From NCBI GenBank assembly GCA_008360955.1, contig LUCM01007226.1:188104-252103 (forward strand): a stretch of DNA of 64,000 nt, in the 5' to 3' direction. Made by a program: the position numbers and the translations under genes. Below are positions 23,561 through 37,267 of this stretch, in pieces. The notes under the pieces are model-generated. The model was not told the origin of the DNA. It did no database searches and saw only the letters and a program-made list of their open reading frames with translations. Origin of the DNA: Fasciolopsis buskii. Its lineage: Eukaryota > Platyhelminthes > Trematoda > Plagiorchiida > Fasciolidae. Positions within the stretch are counted from its first letter, which is position 1, and every line of letters starts with the position of its first letter.

Positions 23561-25739
23561 GGCGAAATGCAGGAGTTCTGGCCTGGGTGAAGCCGAGAAG
23601 CAATTCACATGCCGATTCTCCCAAAGTTTTACTTTGCAACTTCTGGATAGTTCTTCGGATTCTCAAGCCAACGCGTGACTCATTTTGGTGCGGAACCCAG
23701 CAGGTAACAAGAATACTCCACAGGACCTTCAGCATTATTCACCGGTGGGGAAACATGTCTTTAACCACCAAACGTTTACTAGTGAGTCTCAATCACTAAC
23801 CAGTCGAAAGACAGTCAAACAATAGGACGAAATCCATATAAAATAAACAATTAATTTACAGAAATAAAATGTATTTGTCTTGTGGTTTGAGCAAGTGCAA
23901 GGGCTTCTGCAAGCTGCATGAGACCAAAGAAGCACCTTCCTCAGCGCAGCAGGTAAAAAGCAACACAACCGTACCGAGAGGATCCATTCAATCAACATCA
24001 GCTGTAAAAGCAAGCTAACTCTTAAAAAAACAAACTGACATAGTTCGGGATGTCCCGCGAATGCATCCAATATCCGTAAGGTAACCACAGCTGAGGACTC
24101 GATAACAGCACGAGAATGGTAAATATATGCACAAGAATTTAAATTACCGCCATCATCACGGTCATTAGCAAAAGGTTCAGCATGAAAACCCTTACATTGG
24201 ACAACGACACCCACGTAGAAGCACGGGAGAATTTACGCGAATAACCATTGGGTTAAAACCTATTTTCGCGTCTTCTAATCCAGAAATTGTAACCTTTTAA
24301 ACACTACTGAAAAATCCTTGGGGCACTAGTTGTGGAAGCACCTGAGTCGCATTCGTCTTTTCTTCCCCTGCTTGCGTGTCATTGTTCGCTGAATCCTCAG
24401 CCGAGTATGCAAACCGTTGTTTACATATAGTTGGTAGATTGCCAAACATCGGATATCCCTTTTCTTTCGCTTTTGTTGCCATAAGCGGACGATGTAAGGC
24501 TGTTAGCTGTACTTATAAACAAAATCCGATATTAAAAACCAAATTTGAACGAAGACACAAGGATGTGACTGGTCGAATGCATCCACTTTCGTTCACGTAC
24601 GGATTTATACTATGCAAAGCTCGGAAATGGCCAATTTTGCTTTTGAAGCTTGCCTGAGTACCCTCTTCAACCCAAACGTCGTGACATTGAATTCTTTATT
24701 CTACTGCTCTTAAGGGTTGCTCCAGTAGAACTAATGTAAACCAACAGGTTGCCGACCAAAAACATGAAGACCGGAAGTGGATAGAGTTGGATACAATAAC
24801 CGTAACGTAGGCGCAAATCATGCCCAGCAATGCCGGATTACGGCCCTTTATTTTGCGGCCGCTGACAGCAGTGGATATACGTTGGTATCCACCACGGCGT
24901 TGCCGCGCATCTTACATAAACATAACCCAGGTTAAAGTTCCGTTTAACCCTGTGTGTTCACCGCGAGTGGGCATTTTGATGAGCGAAGTATAAATTACAC
25001 CGGATATTTTATTTTGCCCTGCAGTTGGACTCCTTCGATTGTCTCCGAAAATAGTTTGATGTGTGGTGTTTGGCTCTTACTTCAATTATCCGACTTAGGT
25101 AGATAGACGAATAATGTTGACGTATAAATGGCGCGATAGGGTTGAGTGAAGCGCAACTGAGGGCAAATTAAGTATCTGAAAGGCACGTTCTTCCAGGCTG
25201 CCTCATAGCTCATGCGTGTGAACTTTGGTTGACAGATACAGGCCTTAACTACTATCGCGGGAAATTCGCGGTACTCCGCCGCGTAATTCTTAATGTTGGA
25301 TGACAATAGGGATGCCAATCAGGTGGAGTGCGTTGTGTCCGTGTAAGCAAAATTATGTGCCTAATAATTCTATTAAGTGCAGGGAGATTCCATGCACAAG
25401 CAATATAATTCGGCGGACTTTCCGCTCTCAGATGCTCCCCTACACCAGAATTCAGCAAAAGTAGCAGATTTTCATGTGTAGCGACCTCAAAATGGCCACA
25501 TCTGACGGCGCATAGGAAACCGAAATTTACTGGTAGGAAGTTTTTCTGCCCTTCGGCGAGGTGACCAAAAGATCCGTTGGCTTTCGCGGTTGGAAATCAC
25601 AGGTTATACGTCTCTATCCTCGGATGGCCCCGTTATCATTACCTGGTGTCTGAGTCATGTCAAGTTTAGCACGTAACAAAGGGAAATTTATTTTCAGTGG
25701 ACATGCAGCTTGCGTGAATACCGCTTTCTTAATATCGAA
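23561..25739. other. no secure content
   Basis: The left third may be the decayed N-terminal endonuclease of the minus-strand CR1-type element. Frames at 23789-24214 (minus) and 24376-24657 (plus) are open but unrecognised. The right third would be where a BEL/Pao LTR should lie, but no LTR pair could be identified. Confidence 0.35.
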
Positions 25740-28700
25740 GAAACAGCGGAAACGGACCTATTGGCCGTTGCCTTTGGTTTGTTCTACTCCAAACCGCAGC
25801 GACCTGGTAGAGATAAGAGTGGAAACTCCGAAACTAATCGATCACCGCCTGGGTACACGTCTGCAACGATGCCCAGCAGTCGAGGGTTTCTTTGTGAAGT
25901 CTCGCTAACAGAACCAAATCATCTTTCCCATAAACCCACATTTTCTCTTAGTCGCTTCTACCACTCTTGCACCAGCCTCACATTATCCAATTCCGGTATT
26001 CCCAGGACGAGCCCATTGTCAACTGGTTTCTTGTTCACAGATGGAGGCAAGAACGAGCCAAATGACAAAAAAGCGGTTTTTTTATCGCAAAGCTAGAGGA
26101 GTCTGTTAGGAGTCAACACCCAAATCCTCATAATTATCCGTCATCTGCGTAAGCGTACGATGGATGATAACCTCCCCGGTTTCGATCAGGAAGATCGCTA
26201 GGTTTCGATTTGTTATGGGCTTCTTGTGTGCTTTTTATAGATAATTCGACGCATTGAACCTGAAAAATGTTCTCGTATGCCACCGCAGCGACTGAACTTT
26301 GGAGGGCTTTACGGTAACAGCATTCCTTTCGACGACAACATCAGTGAAATCGTATCCTGAGCCACCCCTTAAATAAGACGTCGAATCTAGTTCCGCCTTC
26401 CTTAAAACTGGTTCTGTTGTAGCTAAAAATGACTTCGGTTGACCTCGTCTAGTTATGAAGCGCAACAACACCTTCAAAAAAGAATCAGTTAGCGACGACG
26501 CAACTTGAATGCTTATCAAATGCATGTTGGGGCACGCGAAAAAGCAGCCGTATCTTTTATCATTCTTTCGGCTCTGTTTGAGGTACAAAGCACCAAAGCA
26601 CTCAACCCCAGTATATGCAGATAGATTTTCTGCGAGGGTGACACGGCCAGTTCCTGTGAACAGGGTCTTGCTGACGGACGACGGAGACGGACGTATTTTT
26701 CAACCACAAGGCGCATTGTAAACATTTCTTTCACCATCAGAACCGTTCGTCCTATAGTTTCCGGGGCCCGTGAGCAACCAACATGCTATTAGGCGTCAAA
26801 TAACTGTCTAAGCTCAATTGTGCAAAATGGCGAGTGCTCGGAATGGCAGCCGGACGGTTGTTAGTTTGATACGCTGTCCATGACAATCTCCCGTTTACAA
26901 TGAAACCGTAAGCAGAATGGAGTCAACCTCTGGACAAAGTCTCTCGTTGCATGGGTTCCAAATCAAAAGCAAAACAGCAATCCTTTAGGCATCCCTCGGC
27001 TCCACCAGGGTCATTGGTCCTACGCCCAGCCCTGTGGCCGACCGACCCTCAGATTTAATTTGTAGATACTAGTTGTACCCCAAAATCCATGCTATATGAC
27101 GTAATAGCTCGTTCTAGAGAGAAAAATATTTCCAGTAGACTCGGAGATTCACCGTTAAATGCAGTGTTGATGCAGCGCTTCTTGCTCCTAATGGATTCAG
27201 GATGCACATCTTCCAGTTGTTTGCTGTCATCTTTGACGCACTTAGTAGAACGTAATTACTGTGGTTCTCGCCACGACATTGAATCGCATTTCTGAAGATG
27301 TGAGAGCAGCAGGATTATTTCGCCCTGGTTTGCTTCTATTTTTCCGTTTATGAAAATTCACCTGTTTTTAAGAGCTTATCGGTTATTAAAGTAGCAAATC
27401 TGGTTTCTGCGTTTCCTACATAGTATGTAACAATCCCATAATCCGACCAAAACAAGTTATCTGTCACTGTAGGTTGCAACTCCCTTCTTACGATTCCGGC
27501 TAACCCAACCATCAACAGCGGTACCGTTAGTTCCAACCAGGAAATAGTCACCGTTTTAGCGGGGAATGCATGATTTGACCAACACACACTAAATAATATA
27601 GGAAAAAATACATGTGCTGCTGCGGTATAATAAATTTCATGTTCGTCGACGAACACCTGGAGAGCGAGTGGGACTTCTCGGTTTCCAACTGTTTGCGGGT
27701 ACCACCCTGATGTGCGTAACATCCTAATCCCCCACGGGCTCGCCAAGTTTCGGGCCAATCCTGATTGATGCCGTCATCCAAAGCTCGTCCCAGCCTGCTT
27801 CTGCTCGACATAAACTCTGGAATAAATGTTTCGCTGAAAATAACTACGAATCAATGAGACACAAAGGGTTAAAATTTCCGACCGCTTTTGACAGCATTAT
27901 TCTCTCAGTAACAGGTGAACCCGCCGCAGGGGTGTGATATCTCAGTTTCTTTTCTTCCAAATTCCATGGAAGTCTCAACGATCTAACCGTTGGAAAACAC
28001 CCCAAGCCGGGATATTTCAAGGAACTAATTTGTCCAGTGGCGGGGATTGCGCTCAATACATTCGGACTATTCAAAATGCACCTGGGTGATTAGAATTCCA
28101 AAAATTTCAAAAAACCATACAAGCAGTCCACTATCCGCAAAATTGCTCATGACGATATCAAACATGGGAGCTGGTAACTGGTGGCCGATTGAATAGATCC
28201 TGTTTTCAAGACAAAATAGCTCAAAACGGAAATGAGACGGCCCTAAAAGCATGTGTAAAGTTGTGACAAACGCTCTCCTGGCCATCAAAAACCCAAAGGC
28301 TTAAATTTACGGAACGTTAAATCAAAATGTACTCTTAATTTTTGCAACCGGTTTATAGGAGAGTCGGAAAACTACACCAACCAAATTGGAGACCAAAGAC
28401 GGACCCCGCAACAAAGGTTTCTTCAGCGGTTCTCACTGTTTGACTGTAGCACTTTTAGACTACTCCACGTTTATCTGGCTTCCATGGATCCATTGCTGCG
28501 TGATGAAGCAAGTGCCATCAAATAAGACTGCAACCGTTGACCTCACCGGGCACGGGCACAGCATATCCACGATCAAGGTACCGCTCAATAACAGACTTGT
28601 AGATCGACTAAAACTCATCGTCCTTCGGAAGCTCGTTACCAAGCAGCCTCAATCGGTACGGTCCCAAGCTTGGATTATACTTATCTGTTGCCCCCTCTCA

Positions 28701-29420
28701 ATCCATCGACGACATCCTAAATGAACATCACGAGCGTCTTTTGCCGTATTACTTGTGGATGCCTTAAGGCTCATATTCTCAAGCTTTGATGGGCGAATTT
28801 TCCGTTTTCGTGTCCATCTTTGCAATAGAAAACTAAATGCGCATACTTAAACAACACATTCTTTATCAAGCGAGAAACCGGAGTTTTCCGTTTACGCATG
28901 AAATTTATATTCCGGTTTCTTTGGATGCGAGCATGATTACCTACAATTTGGCATAAGTCAAGACAATTTGGTTCTCTACCGCCTTACCCAATCCACCGCT
29001 GTGACAAGATTCACGCTTAGCAGAATTTTGCCTACGGCTTCGAGGCTATTCATATTCGCAAGGTAGCTCGACAGTTGTTGTGCGTCTGGAAAGCTAATCA
29101 ACTTATCAGCAAAAACCATCGCATTTTCCTGATCTAAAAGGAGCGCCAAAAAGCCAGTGACATCCTCAAAAAGGCTCGCATTATTTCATGCCCAGGACCA
29201 AAGTGCTTCTCTAATATCTGTCTCACTTTTTAAATCCTTGCCTGGCGGTATACAGCACGCACCATTCAGTGGTTCATCAGTGGCTTACCTGCCCTGAAAA
29301 TACTGTTATAAACAAAATATTTTCCGTCTCTCTTCATAAACTCTACTTCCGATTTGCTTCTCAGACCGTCGAGAGAACGGAGGTGGGCCGTTGAATCGGG
29401 ATAATTCTTACTTCGGCAGT
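25740..29420 (-). mobile_element. BEL/Pao LTR retrotransposon body, decayed
   Basis: Minus strand, from the right: Gag-like QQLSSYLANMNSLEAVGK (about 29070), then the RT start YKSVIERYLDRGYAVPVP (28600-28540) and the KPDK block. The BEL-specific connection YHTPAAGSPVTERIMLSKA (27940-27880) and ALDDGINQDW (27780) follow. The RNase H region reads VFVDEHEI and TISWLELTVPLL...LFWSDYGIV (27660-27440). Integrase KRYGCFFACPNM...VASSLTDSF...RRGQPKSF (26560-26430) leads to a C-terminal stretch with LTQMTDNYEDLGV (26150). This is the usual gag-RT-RH-IN order. Stops and frameshifts are present in every domain. LTRs were not found. Confidence 0.85.
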
Positions 29421-30599
29421 CCTAAACGAGAAGTCAAACATTCAAAGGCAATGGTATTTTTATTCTGAGCTTCACTGCACTCGGGATTTGCCGAATTCTA
29501 TATATGTGCACCTTTTCTAGACCATCAATAACTAGGAGATTACAACGGAGGTCTAGATTTGATATTCTTCGCCACCGGTGACCTCATGTATCTCATGTTA
29601 CTCATCCTCAAAGCGGCCGTCGTGCTGCTTTCAGCTTTCTCAAGCCTCCTTGTAGTTTTACCCGCTTCTATCTCTAATTGCGTACTCTGGTTAAGAATGG
29701 ACATGTGAGAAATCATTATCAGCTTTCACGCATCGTACAAAGTGGTTCGCGATAACTTGCTCGGTTGATAGAAGATCTTATATACTACCCGGCTTTCGGA
29801 GTAATTGGTCCGGGGCTATGAAATGTACAGTACCAAAGGAATGCCTAAAATGAGAGACCAAGCTCGACAAACGAGAACGAAAACTGTAAACTGTCCAGGT
29901 GATCCACAAACGGAAGAACCGACGGAGTTTGTCTCCGAAAAAAGAGATAATTGGGGAAAAGCTAAATATTAGTGCGTCCGTCTAGTGAAAATGTCAAATA
30001 TGTGCACAAAAACCAACCGACGAGCGAGCATTACTAGATCCTAGCAGCCGGTATTATCGTCGATGAATTCGTTAAATCCAACCCGAAGATGGTTTCGTGA
30101 AACCGCAACTCAGTAGACAGAGCGCGGTTGGTGTCCATGGATACGAATTCTGAATAAGAATGACTGTAAATGATATGCTTCACGTTTATCATTGGATCTA
30201 GTCTTTCCGAGGCTGAGCGCCATGAATCAAACTGAAAGCACGAACAGCGCAAAGAAACCCGAGACGGCAATTGCTATGGAGAGCATTGGTGGAATATTTG
30301 CACGATGAAAAAGACAAACAAGGCTGGGCACGGGCCTGAATATTAACTACAAAGCGCCTATATCTTTACGATGAATAGACATTTGTAACGCTACCTTCAG
30401 CAACACTGGGCGAAGACTTGCCGGATGGAAGTGCACTCTGCCGTCCTCATTTACATCTCCCGTTTTCCGGTTAAATCCCAGGGCATCACAGTTGGTTGCT
30501 TAATTGTCCAGACATTTGCGCCGACAGCTACTTCGATCAGACTTTGTTTCGTAAGCAGCGGGGGTGGGGACCTCTTTCAAATGTCATTTTGTCCTCTTT
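29421..30599. other. no recognised content
   Basis: About 1.2 kb between the BEL/Pao body and a CR1-type 3' end. It may include the 5' part and LTR of the BEL/Pao element, but no sequence evidence confirms that. The minus frame at 30034-30270 is unrecognised. Confidence 0.35.
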
Positions 30600-31700
30600 A
30601 AAAGGGAAACATTATTGCCACGCGTTTCCCGCGACTATCCACCCTGCCTCCGTAACTCACACGCTTTCCTCTCCAATTACAGACAACCATGTTTTGTATA
30701 ATCGCTATTTGAATTCATTCACTGCTCTCACCTCAACCACTTCCTTTGGTAGCTCATTTCAGTCGCTCACCATTCGTATAGGAAATGATTTACTTTTTAA
30801 CCCTGTATTTACAGGCTGTCACAATCGCTTCATCCGTTCTATCTCGGCTTTTTATCTTCTTTATCTAGGATAGTACTTCAGGATGATCCTGTCCCACAAT
30901 GACCCAGAAGAAGTGCCTCAAGTCATCCCTTTTCCTGCGGCTTTCAAGAGATTAGACTTCGAGTGCATTTATCCAGTGCCCATAACCCATGTGCTTCAGC
31001 TGTCCAAGCCATCGTGCAGAAACATTGAACCTGCTCAAAAATATTCATATCTGCTTTGAGATACGGTCACCATGCTTGAAAAAATCATTCTAAATGCGGT
31101 CCGAAAAACACCTTGAGCAGCCGCGGCGGAACACGAGACCTCCTGTATCCTACATTCCTTCTAGGTTGGCTTAAGGCAACCATTTCTACCTGGACGCTTC
31201 CGAATTTTCAGACCAGGCCTGAAGTTTGTACCCACTAATAGCTCGAGGTATCTTGTTTGCTGTGCGTGTTCCATAGGAGCATGACGCCCGGATTGGTCCT
31301 TGTGGCTAGTGGGATTAGCTTCTCCTTCTATTAACCGATGGCATTTTCTCCTGTTTAATAATAAAATCCACCTTACCGACCACTAGCAAACCTTTTCAAG
31401 ATAAGTCTCAGTTGCCCCGGTGTTTGTTGTCTCTAGTAATTTTGTGTCATCGGCAGACACAAAACGGGCTCTCAGACTTGTTGATTATGTCGTTGTCACG
31501 TACCAGGAAGAGCCGCGGTCTTGAACGAACCCCTAAATCATCCCACCGCGTAGCAGCACTAAAGATGATGAGCAACTCTATGTTCGTAATCTGAAAGGTT
31601 TGCCCAATAGGACTCCGTGCTATCCGGCTTCCCGCCTTATCGTCCACACAGATGACTTCACTTTCTGATCAAGAAGTCCTGAATAATTTTCACCAGCCGA
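30600..31700 (-). mobile_element. CR1-type LINE, RT palm to C-terminus
   Basis: Minus strand, from the right: PRLFLVRDNDIINKSESPF (31510-31450), which is the GPLLFLVYVNDI block, followed by remnants of the FADD box and a PHLE/ACTMAWTAEA region. The final block SLESRRKRDDLRHFFWVI (30960-30900) and NELPKEVVEVSAVNEFKYRL (30760-30700) is typical of the end of CR1-type ORF2. Frames shift repeatedly. The part 5' of the RT palm was not recognised. Confidence 0.65.
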
Positions 31701-33378
31701 TCCAAAGCTGATGGTGCGTAATAAATCCTGGGTTCCTGACGGATATGCTGCATTGAGGCTTTCCTTGTGTAATATCGAGCGTTCGCACCCGAGGGATGTC
31801 CCCCTGCCGCATCATATCCTCAAGCCTACCCCGGGGGTGTGGAGATACACCACTAGCATCACTTTGTCCCATGCCATGATGCCCTTTCGTAGATGGCTCA
31901 GAAGTTGAGCGTTTTTAAAGGCCGGTGCTGCCATGCCCCAATGAGCAAAGAACGTTGACCTTCCACTTTATGGACGTGACCGCAGATGAGGCCACTCCAA
32001 TGCAGGTAGTGTCAAAGTAAGATCTTTGAAATTTCTGAAAGTGATGAGCGGTCAGTAGACTGACGCCTTTTCTATCTGCAGGCTTGATAGCCTTGTGGAC
32101 ATGGTAGCTCCGCAGGTGCACCAGCTTCGGGCCAAGTTTCTGAAAACGCCATGCAACCAGTATCACGTCCCACCTCACGCGTTCCTGCGCGCTAGTTCCC
32201 CGCATGGCGGACACTAATGTGGATGTCCATCCCTGATCTAAGTTTCTGATTTGCTTTAGAATCTCCAACCTTAGGCAGTCGGGCTCAGTAGCCGGGAGCA
32301 GTTTCCCTATGTGGTTATCTTGTGTTGTGGTAAAAGGATTTGGTGCCGTTTGCACTATCGTACAGTTTCCTATTACTTTCCCTGGGCATCCCACTGGAGG
32401 CCAAAATATATCGTTTGTCACTCGATGGAGGGAGCACCTGTTCACTTTACGGAGTTGGTAGTGAGATTTGCCCCTCCAAACCATCAAGTCCGCCCTGCAA
32501 ATTCTGCCCCCCAACATCTTACGAGAATGTTTGGCTGAATTCCGTATACATCAAAGCACGATGGTTCTTCGCAGTACGATGATCTCATGACTTCTGACGC
32601 TGAGAGTAGTTTCGAGTGATTTTCCTTGGCCATGCGTTGCAAATGGTGCAAGTCTGTGGGAGCTCAGATACGGAGCCTGGGATACGCGTGCGAAGGCTTT
32701 CTGTAACAGTTTTCGGAGCTTCAAACAGGATATCAACAGGACCATCAAGTGGCGAAGGTGGAAACAGATTTAAGCATGGTTATGTCAAATAAAGAAAAAA
32801 ACTTTCTGGGTATTAGGGATTTCTGGTGCATGTTTGCAAAAGAACCTGGTTATGGGAACATTTGCCAGGATGATAATATGAGGCAACGGAACACAAACGT
32901 AACGGATGTTCACGCGCGTCAACAATGAGATGCTCTTATTCCTTTCTCATTTTCGCAGACATGGAAAGTCTACAGCAAACAAAATTGGAACTGGAAAGCA
33001 AACCTTGCGCCGGTGGATGTCATATCTGGCGCAATTCATCCAACGAACTCTGGACGGTCGATTGGCTGCTGGGTAACTGCTGTCATATGTAAACTCAAGT
33101 AAACTTAGCAGATTCAGGCTACTGCATAAATCCCATTGGAGCAGTCAGGCGCAAGGTTGATATGCAAAGCATACAAATGAGGCTGAAACGTTGGTGCGAA
33201 AAGCCAAGTGTATGCAAGTGGCATAAGTAACACCCCAAGAAACACCGTGCGTGCCTAGAATCAGATGGATAATTTGGTGAAATCGGCCCGCTAATTACAG
33301 ATTGAAATTATGCTGCAGTGGATGACGTCAACAAGGCAAAAGCACTCAGACTAATATCGTGGATGGGTCTCTTTCAGA
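31701..33378. other. no recognised content; 200-codon minus-strand frame
   Basis: The minus frame at 31915-32517 is the second-longest open frame in the window. It shows no motif I know, and its position upstream of a minus-strand CR1-type RT suggests, without proof, that it derives from that element's 5' half. The remainder (32530-33378) has nothing recognisable. Confidence 0.35.
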
Positions 33379-34330
33379 TTGTCAGGTCTGTCACTCCTGG
33401 TACCAGACAAAAACGACCTGAAAACAACAGATGATATGCTTCGCCTACAGTTGGGAAGCATTCACGTCAACAAATCAGCCGGCTCCGATGAGATCCACCG
33501 GGCTGCTATATATTTGCTAGCCGTTCCTTTGGCAGGGCAAATGTGCAAGCCGTACAAGGCGACCCTTCAACAGGAATATTTGCTACAAGACTGGAAAAGT
33601 GCGGCGGCAGCGGCTATCCAAAAGGCCGGCGTAATTACTTGTAGTCTTTGTCACGCAGCTCTGCAACGCCTCACTGAGTGGCGGTCAGCACCTGAATGAT
33701 AAAAACTGCTATAGTACTGCGAGAACGTAAGCCTGGACCTGGAAGGAGGGAAGAAAACTACAGGCCAGTGAGTCTAACTTAAATCTGTGAATACCTGGGA
33801 AAGGTCATCAGAAGGCAGATGTGCAACTACCTAGTGAATCGTGGTGCTACTTTGGCAGCATATCACGAAAACATCATGAGATATTTCTGCCTTGTAAACC
33901 TCCCGTTTCTTCCAGATCACGCAACGAAACTCCTGGATGAGAGCCACCTGGTCAAATTGTGCCACAGAGGACTAAGCAAACCTTTCGAGCTAGTTAGCCA
34001 CGACCATTTGGACAACAAGCTGGAAGCACTCGGAATAAATGGAAGGACCAGTATTTGGGTGAAGGGCTTTCCATGGGATGGACGTTTTACGTTACGGTTA
34101 CAGGACAAGTGACAAGCCCCGCAGACATGCCGAGTAGTCGTCCCTCAGGATCGGCACTAGAGCCCACAGTCTTCTTCGTATCCGGCAACTTTAGATCCTT
34201 CAAGTAGTGCCCGCGCTCGGCGAACAAAGCCAGCCTGGAAATTGCTGAGCTCAAGTCAGTGATATGCTGCAGGAAATCTGAAGTGTTTGGAACCCCGCTT
34301 GCGACCATCCTGATTCGGTGTCTCGAGTAC
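33379..34330 (+). mobile_element. CR1-type LINE, RT fragment
   Basis: Plus strand: NKSAGSDEIHRAAIYLLA and DWKSAAAAAIQKAG (33470-33630), the fingers block. A roughly 110-base interruption comes before ENYRPVSLT (about 33760). RT palm motif A follows as FELVSHDHLDNKLEALGING (33985-34045), and a VTSPADMPSSRPSGSALEP remnant of the GVPQGSVLGP block near 34110-34165. Frameshifted and inactive. Confidence 0.75.
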
Positions 34331-34959
34331 TATGTTCAAACCTAGGAGCCATACCTACAAAAAGTATTAATCGCTAAGAAAATTACAAACGCTGGTCACC
34401 AAAATGACGGCTAGTTAAAGGCACGAAAGCTACGACGAAAGACATCACAACCTTGCCACTTTCTTTCTCAGACCCGAAGGCTTGCGTCTAATCTAACTAA
34501 AACGTTCAGAACAGTGAGGGGCCATTCAGGTATAATGTTCGCTCTTGTACCAGACAGGGGAAACAGAGAGCATAGTACGAGATTGCAGCGTAACTCTACA
34601 AGGCTGCAGATCTGGACCAGGTTATTCACCATTAAGGTGGTTTCACTAAGGACATGTTATTGGTAATAATGTTGGTGGAGCTAAAGACGGTTCTGGTTGC
34701 TCGCTGGTCGTCGGTATATTCAAAAAAAAGTATCTGTTGAGTATGACACTGCACTTGATAATTTGCCTTGCAGAATCCAAAGAACACGCAGTGTTGGAAG
34801 CGACAGATGCCAGTAGGCAACGCCAGCCCGGACGCTCGGGTGGCCGTAAAAGACCATCAACGTGGGGGCTCTGCTTCGCATGACTGCTGCCTTGCAAAAG
34901 CACACTGATAGAGGGGACCTCAATGTGTTTGTGAGCGCATTGCCTTCAATCTGATAAAT
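34331..34959. other. no recognised content
   Basis: About 0.6 kb between two plus-strand CR1-type RT regions. It probably contains the C-terminal remains of the first and the start of the second, but no motif is secure. Confidence 0.35.
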
Positions 34960-36590
34960 CTAACGGAAGTCTCCATGCTTAAAAAGGCAGCGGAAGGGGG
35001 GTTATGGCCGTGGTGGAAGATGGAGGTCAGAAACGCGCAGATAAAAGCGGTCGTGGTTGAGATACATCCACCCAAACAATGCACAAAAGCTCGTGAAGTT
35101 GCGCGCAACTCAGGAGAGGTACCAGGGTCAATACACGCTGAGCTCAGAACGGAAACCAGAGCGGAATTCAAAGGCCTATATAAAATTTGTCCAATCTAGC
35201 AGGAAAATGAGGGTCGCCGAGGATAAATTTCGATTTGAGGCCAGATACCAGGCCCTAGCTGCAGACCACGATGCAGCGACCCCTCTAGATTGCCTCCTGT
35301 CGGTTTGGGTGCATGAAAGGCGCATCATCCCGGGTGGCACCCTTAACCCCAAAACGTGAAAAATGGAAGATTTTATAATCCCAACACAAGGAGTCACCTC
35401 GATATTACGGGGACCAAACCTTCTTAAGGCCAAGGTCCCGGACAGCACACCGGACCATTCTTAAACCATTAACGAATATAGTTCCCACATCTGACAGATT
35501 TTTCCGTCTTCCTCTAATTGTAGAGGAAATCCTTGGCGAATAAAAGATAGCAGAAGTGGTGCCAATAGACAAGGGAGAGTGAAGAGATGACAGAAGTAAC
35601 AATCGTCTAGTCCCTTATCCCACTGGTGATGAAGGTAATGGAGCGTTGTACCTGGGATGCAGTAAGTAAGCAACTTATTAGGAACGAGTTACCTGGCCAA
35701 CTTCAGCAAGGCTTTATTAGTGGCAGGTGACATCTGACAAGCCCACTATCATACATGGTCGGCGTGATTCAATGAATCGACAAGGAGAACCACTCCAGGT
35801 GAGCTACCTGGATTTCCAGAAAGCTCAGTGAATCACAGACCGCTACTGTCCAAGTTGGGACCTCTAAGTGCAGTCTCGGGATGAATTGCAGACTATCTTC
35901 ATGGCAGCAGGTTCTACATGAGAGGAGGCGAACTCGTTCCTCTTTGGCAAATGCATGTAGTGAGGGGCCTCAAGGTTGGTTTGTTGGGACCTTTGCCATT
36001 CCTAGTATTCATCGATTATCTGGCGACGGCAATCAAACCTTCCTGCTATTCGTTCACCGGCGACGCAAACTTTGTAGATCATCCCGGGGACAACTTGGTA
36101 CAGACAAATCTCCATACAGTGTGTGCCTGGTCATCTAGATGGGGATGCCAATGAACGTCGGAACGTGCAAGCATCTGGCCACTCGGAGAGAACCACAAGA
36201 CACTCCAACCGTGAAAAGTGATAGGGTAAGATGAACGAAAGATCTGGGGATGATCATCCAGGAGTAGTTCAGACAGCCGATCCAGTGTTCAGCAGCGGCT
36301 GTTGGGTCTAACACTGCATTGCCACAACTCTGACGAACAATACAGTCTAGGGAAGCTAAGGGAGTCAAACCCTCGTACAACGGAATAGTGCATTCCCGTT
36401 TAGAATATGCAGCCCAAGTTAGTTCGGGAAAGTTAAAAAGGCTCAGAACCCGAAAACACTGAGTGGAAATTTTCTCACACAGAACAGTTGACGCATGGAG
36501 CAAGCTGCAAGAAGAAATGGTATCCTCGCTTACTATCGCGCAGCTGAAGAACTGTTTGGACAAGGCATGGCTTGCGTTAATCCACAAACT
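34960..36590 (+). mobile_element. CR1-type LINE, connector, RT and C-terminus
   Basis: Plus strand: a Lys/Arg-rich connector (34975-35360), VSYLDFQKA (35800, palm motif A), GLLGPLPFLVFIDYLATAIK (35970-36030) and SFTGDANFVDHPGDNLVQT (36050-36110). The last is the catalytic FADDVKLVDHPGDN-type block with the two Asp positions altered (FTGDAN). The ending is SRLEYAAQ-type and AQLKNCLDKAWLALI (36540-36580). It ends about 700 bases before CCDC47 in the same orientation. Confidence 0.78.
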
Positions 36591-37267
36591 TACTTAAGAT
36601 CATTCATCTCCAGAAAGTTTTTCTTCCCAAAATACACTTCACTGCTCTGTGGAACCTTCAGCATTACAACCTGCAAGGCTGATTGTCTTGCTGCGGGCCT
36701 CGTACCAAGTTTCCTTGCTATTAACAGTTTTGACCACTTGGGCGTCACGGTTAATCGTCTCCGTAAGATCGCAATACTGGCAACCCAGGAACTCGACCGA
36801 TACAAAGCAAACAAGTCTGAAGCAGTAGGAGGTTGGGTATATTTGATGGAAGCATACGACCGGAGCAACAGGCAAAAGGCCGCCGCACTGGGCGGTCGAC
36901 GTTCGGTTAAACAAGCCGTCCGGAGGAGCAGATCCACGTTCCGCTACAACCTCTATTTCTTCTTTATTATTAGTTTCACATGGTGTCATTTGGTGCCGCG
37001 ACCTCTTTCTGTTTTTGTCCGTACTATATTTTGTTCTTCAGCATTTGAGTCTCTGCTATTCCGGAATAGATCCCGAGGCTCCCTTCGAAACTGATATCAG
37101 AACCCGAGAAGGAAAACCTTGCAACTGAAGCGCTGTGGGGCACCGAGGCCCACCCGTGCGAGAAACTGGACTATCGATTTTGACTGAAGCCACAAGTCTT
37201 GTGATCCTACATGACGTGATCTGTACTCAGCTGCACTTAGGTGGTGCGGGAGTTCGAAAATTTCGGC
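36591..37267 (+). other. region upstream of CCDC47: no recognised content
   Basis: This lies between the end of a CR1-type element and the CCDC47 start, so it should hold the promoter and 5' UTR. I see no convincing TATA box or CpG-dense block. A possible 3' splice site, CTGCACTTAG, ends at 37240, immediately followed by codons in frame with CCDC47. Confidence 0.4.

Noticed and set aside
24376..24657. Possible BED-type zinc finger of a hAT transposase
   Set aside because: Some spacing resembles GFSF...C...LRRH, but the second Cys and the C-terminal His pair are absent and no transposase follows.
28386..28724. Plus-strand 112-codon frame resembling a retroviral-type protease
   Set aside because: The minus strand over the same bases reads clearly as the start of a BEL/Pao RT, so the plus frame is a shadow.
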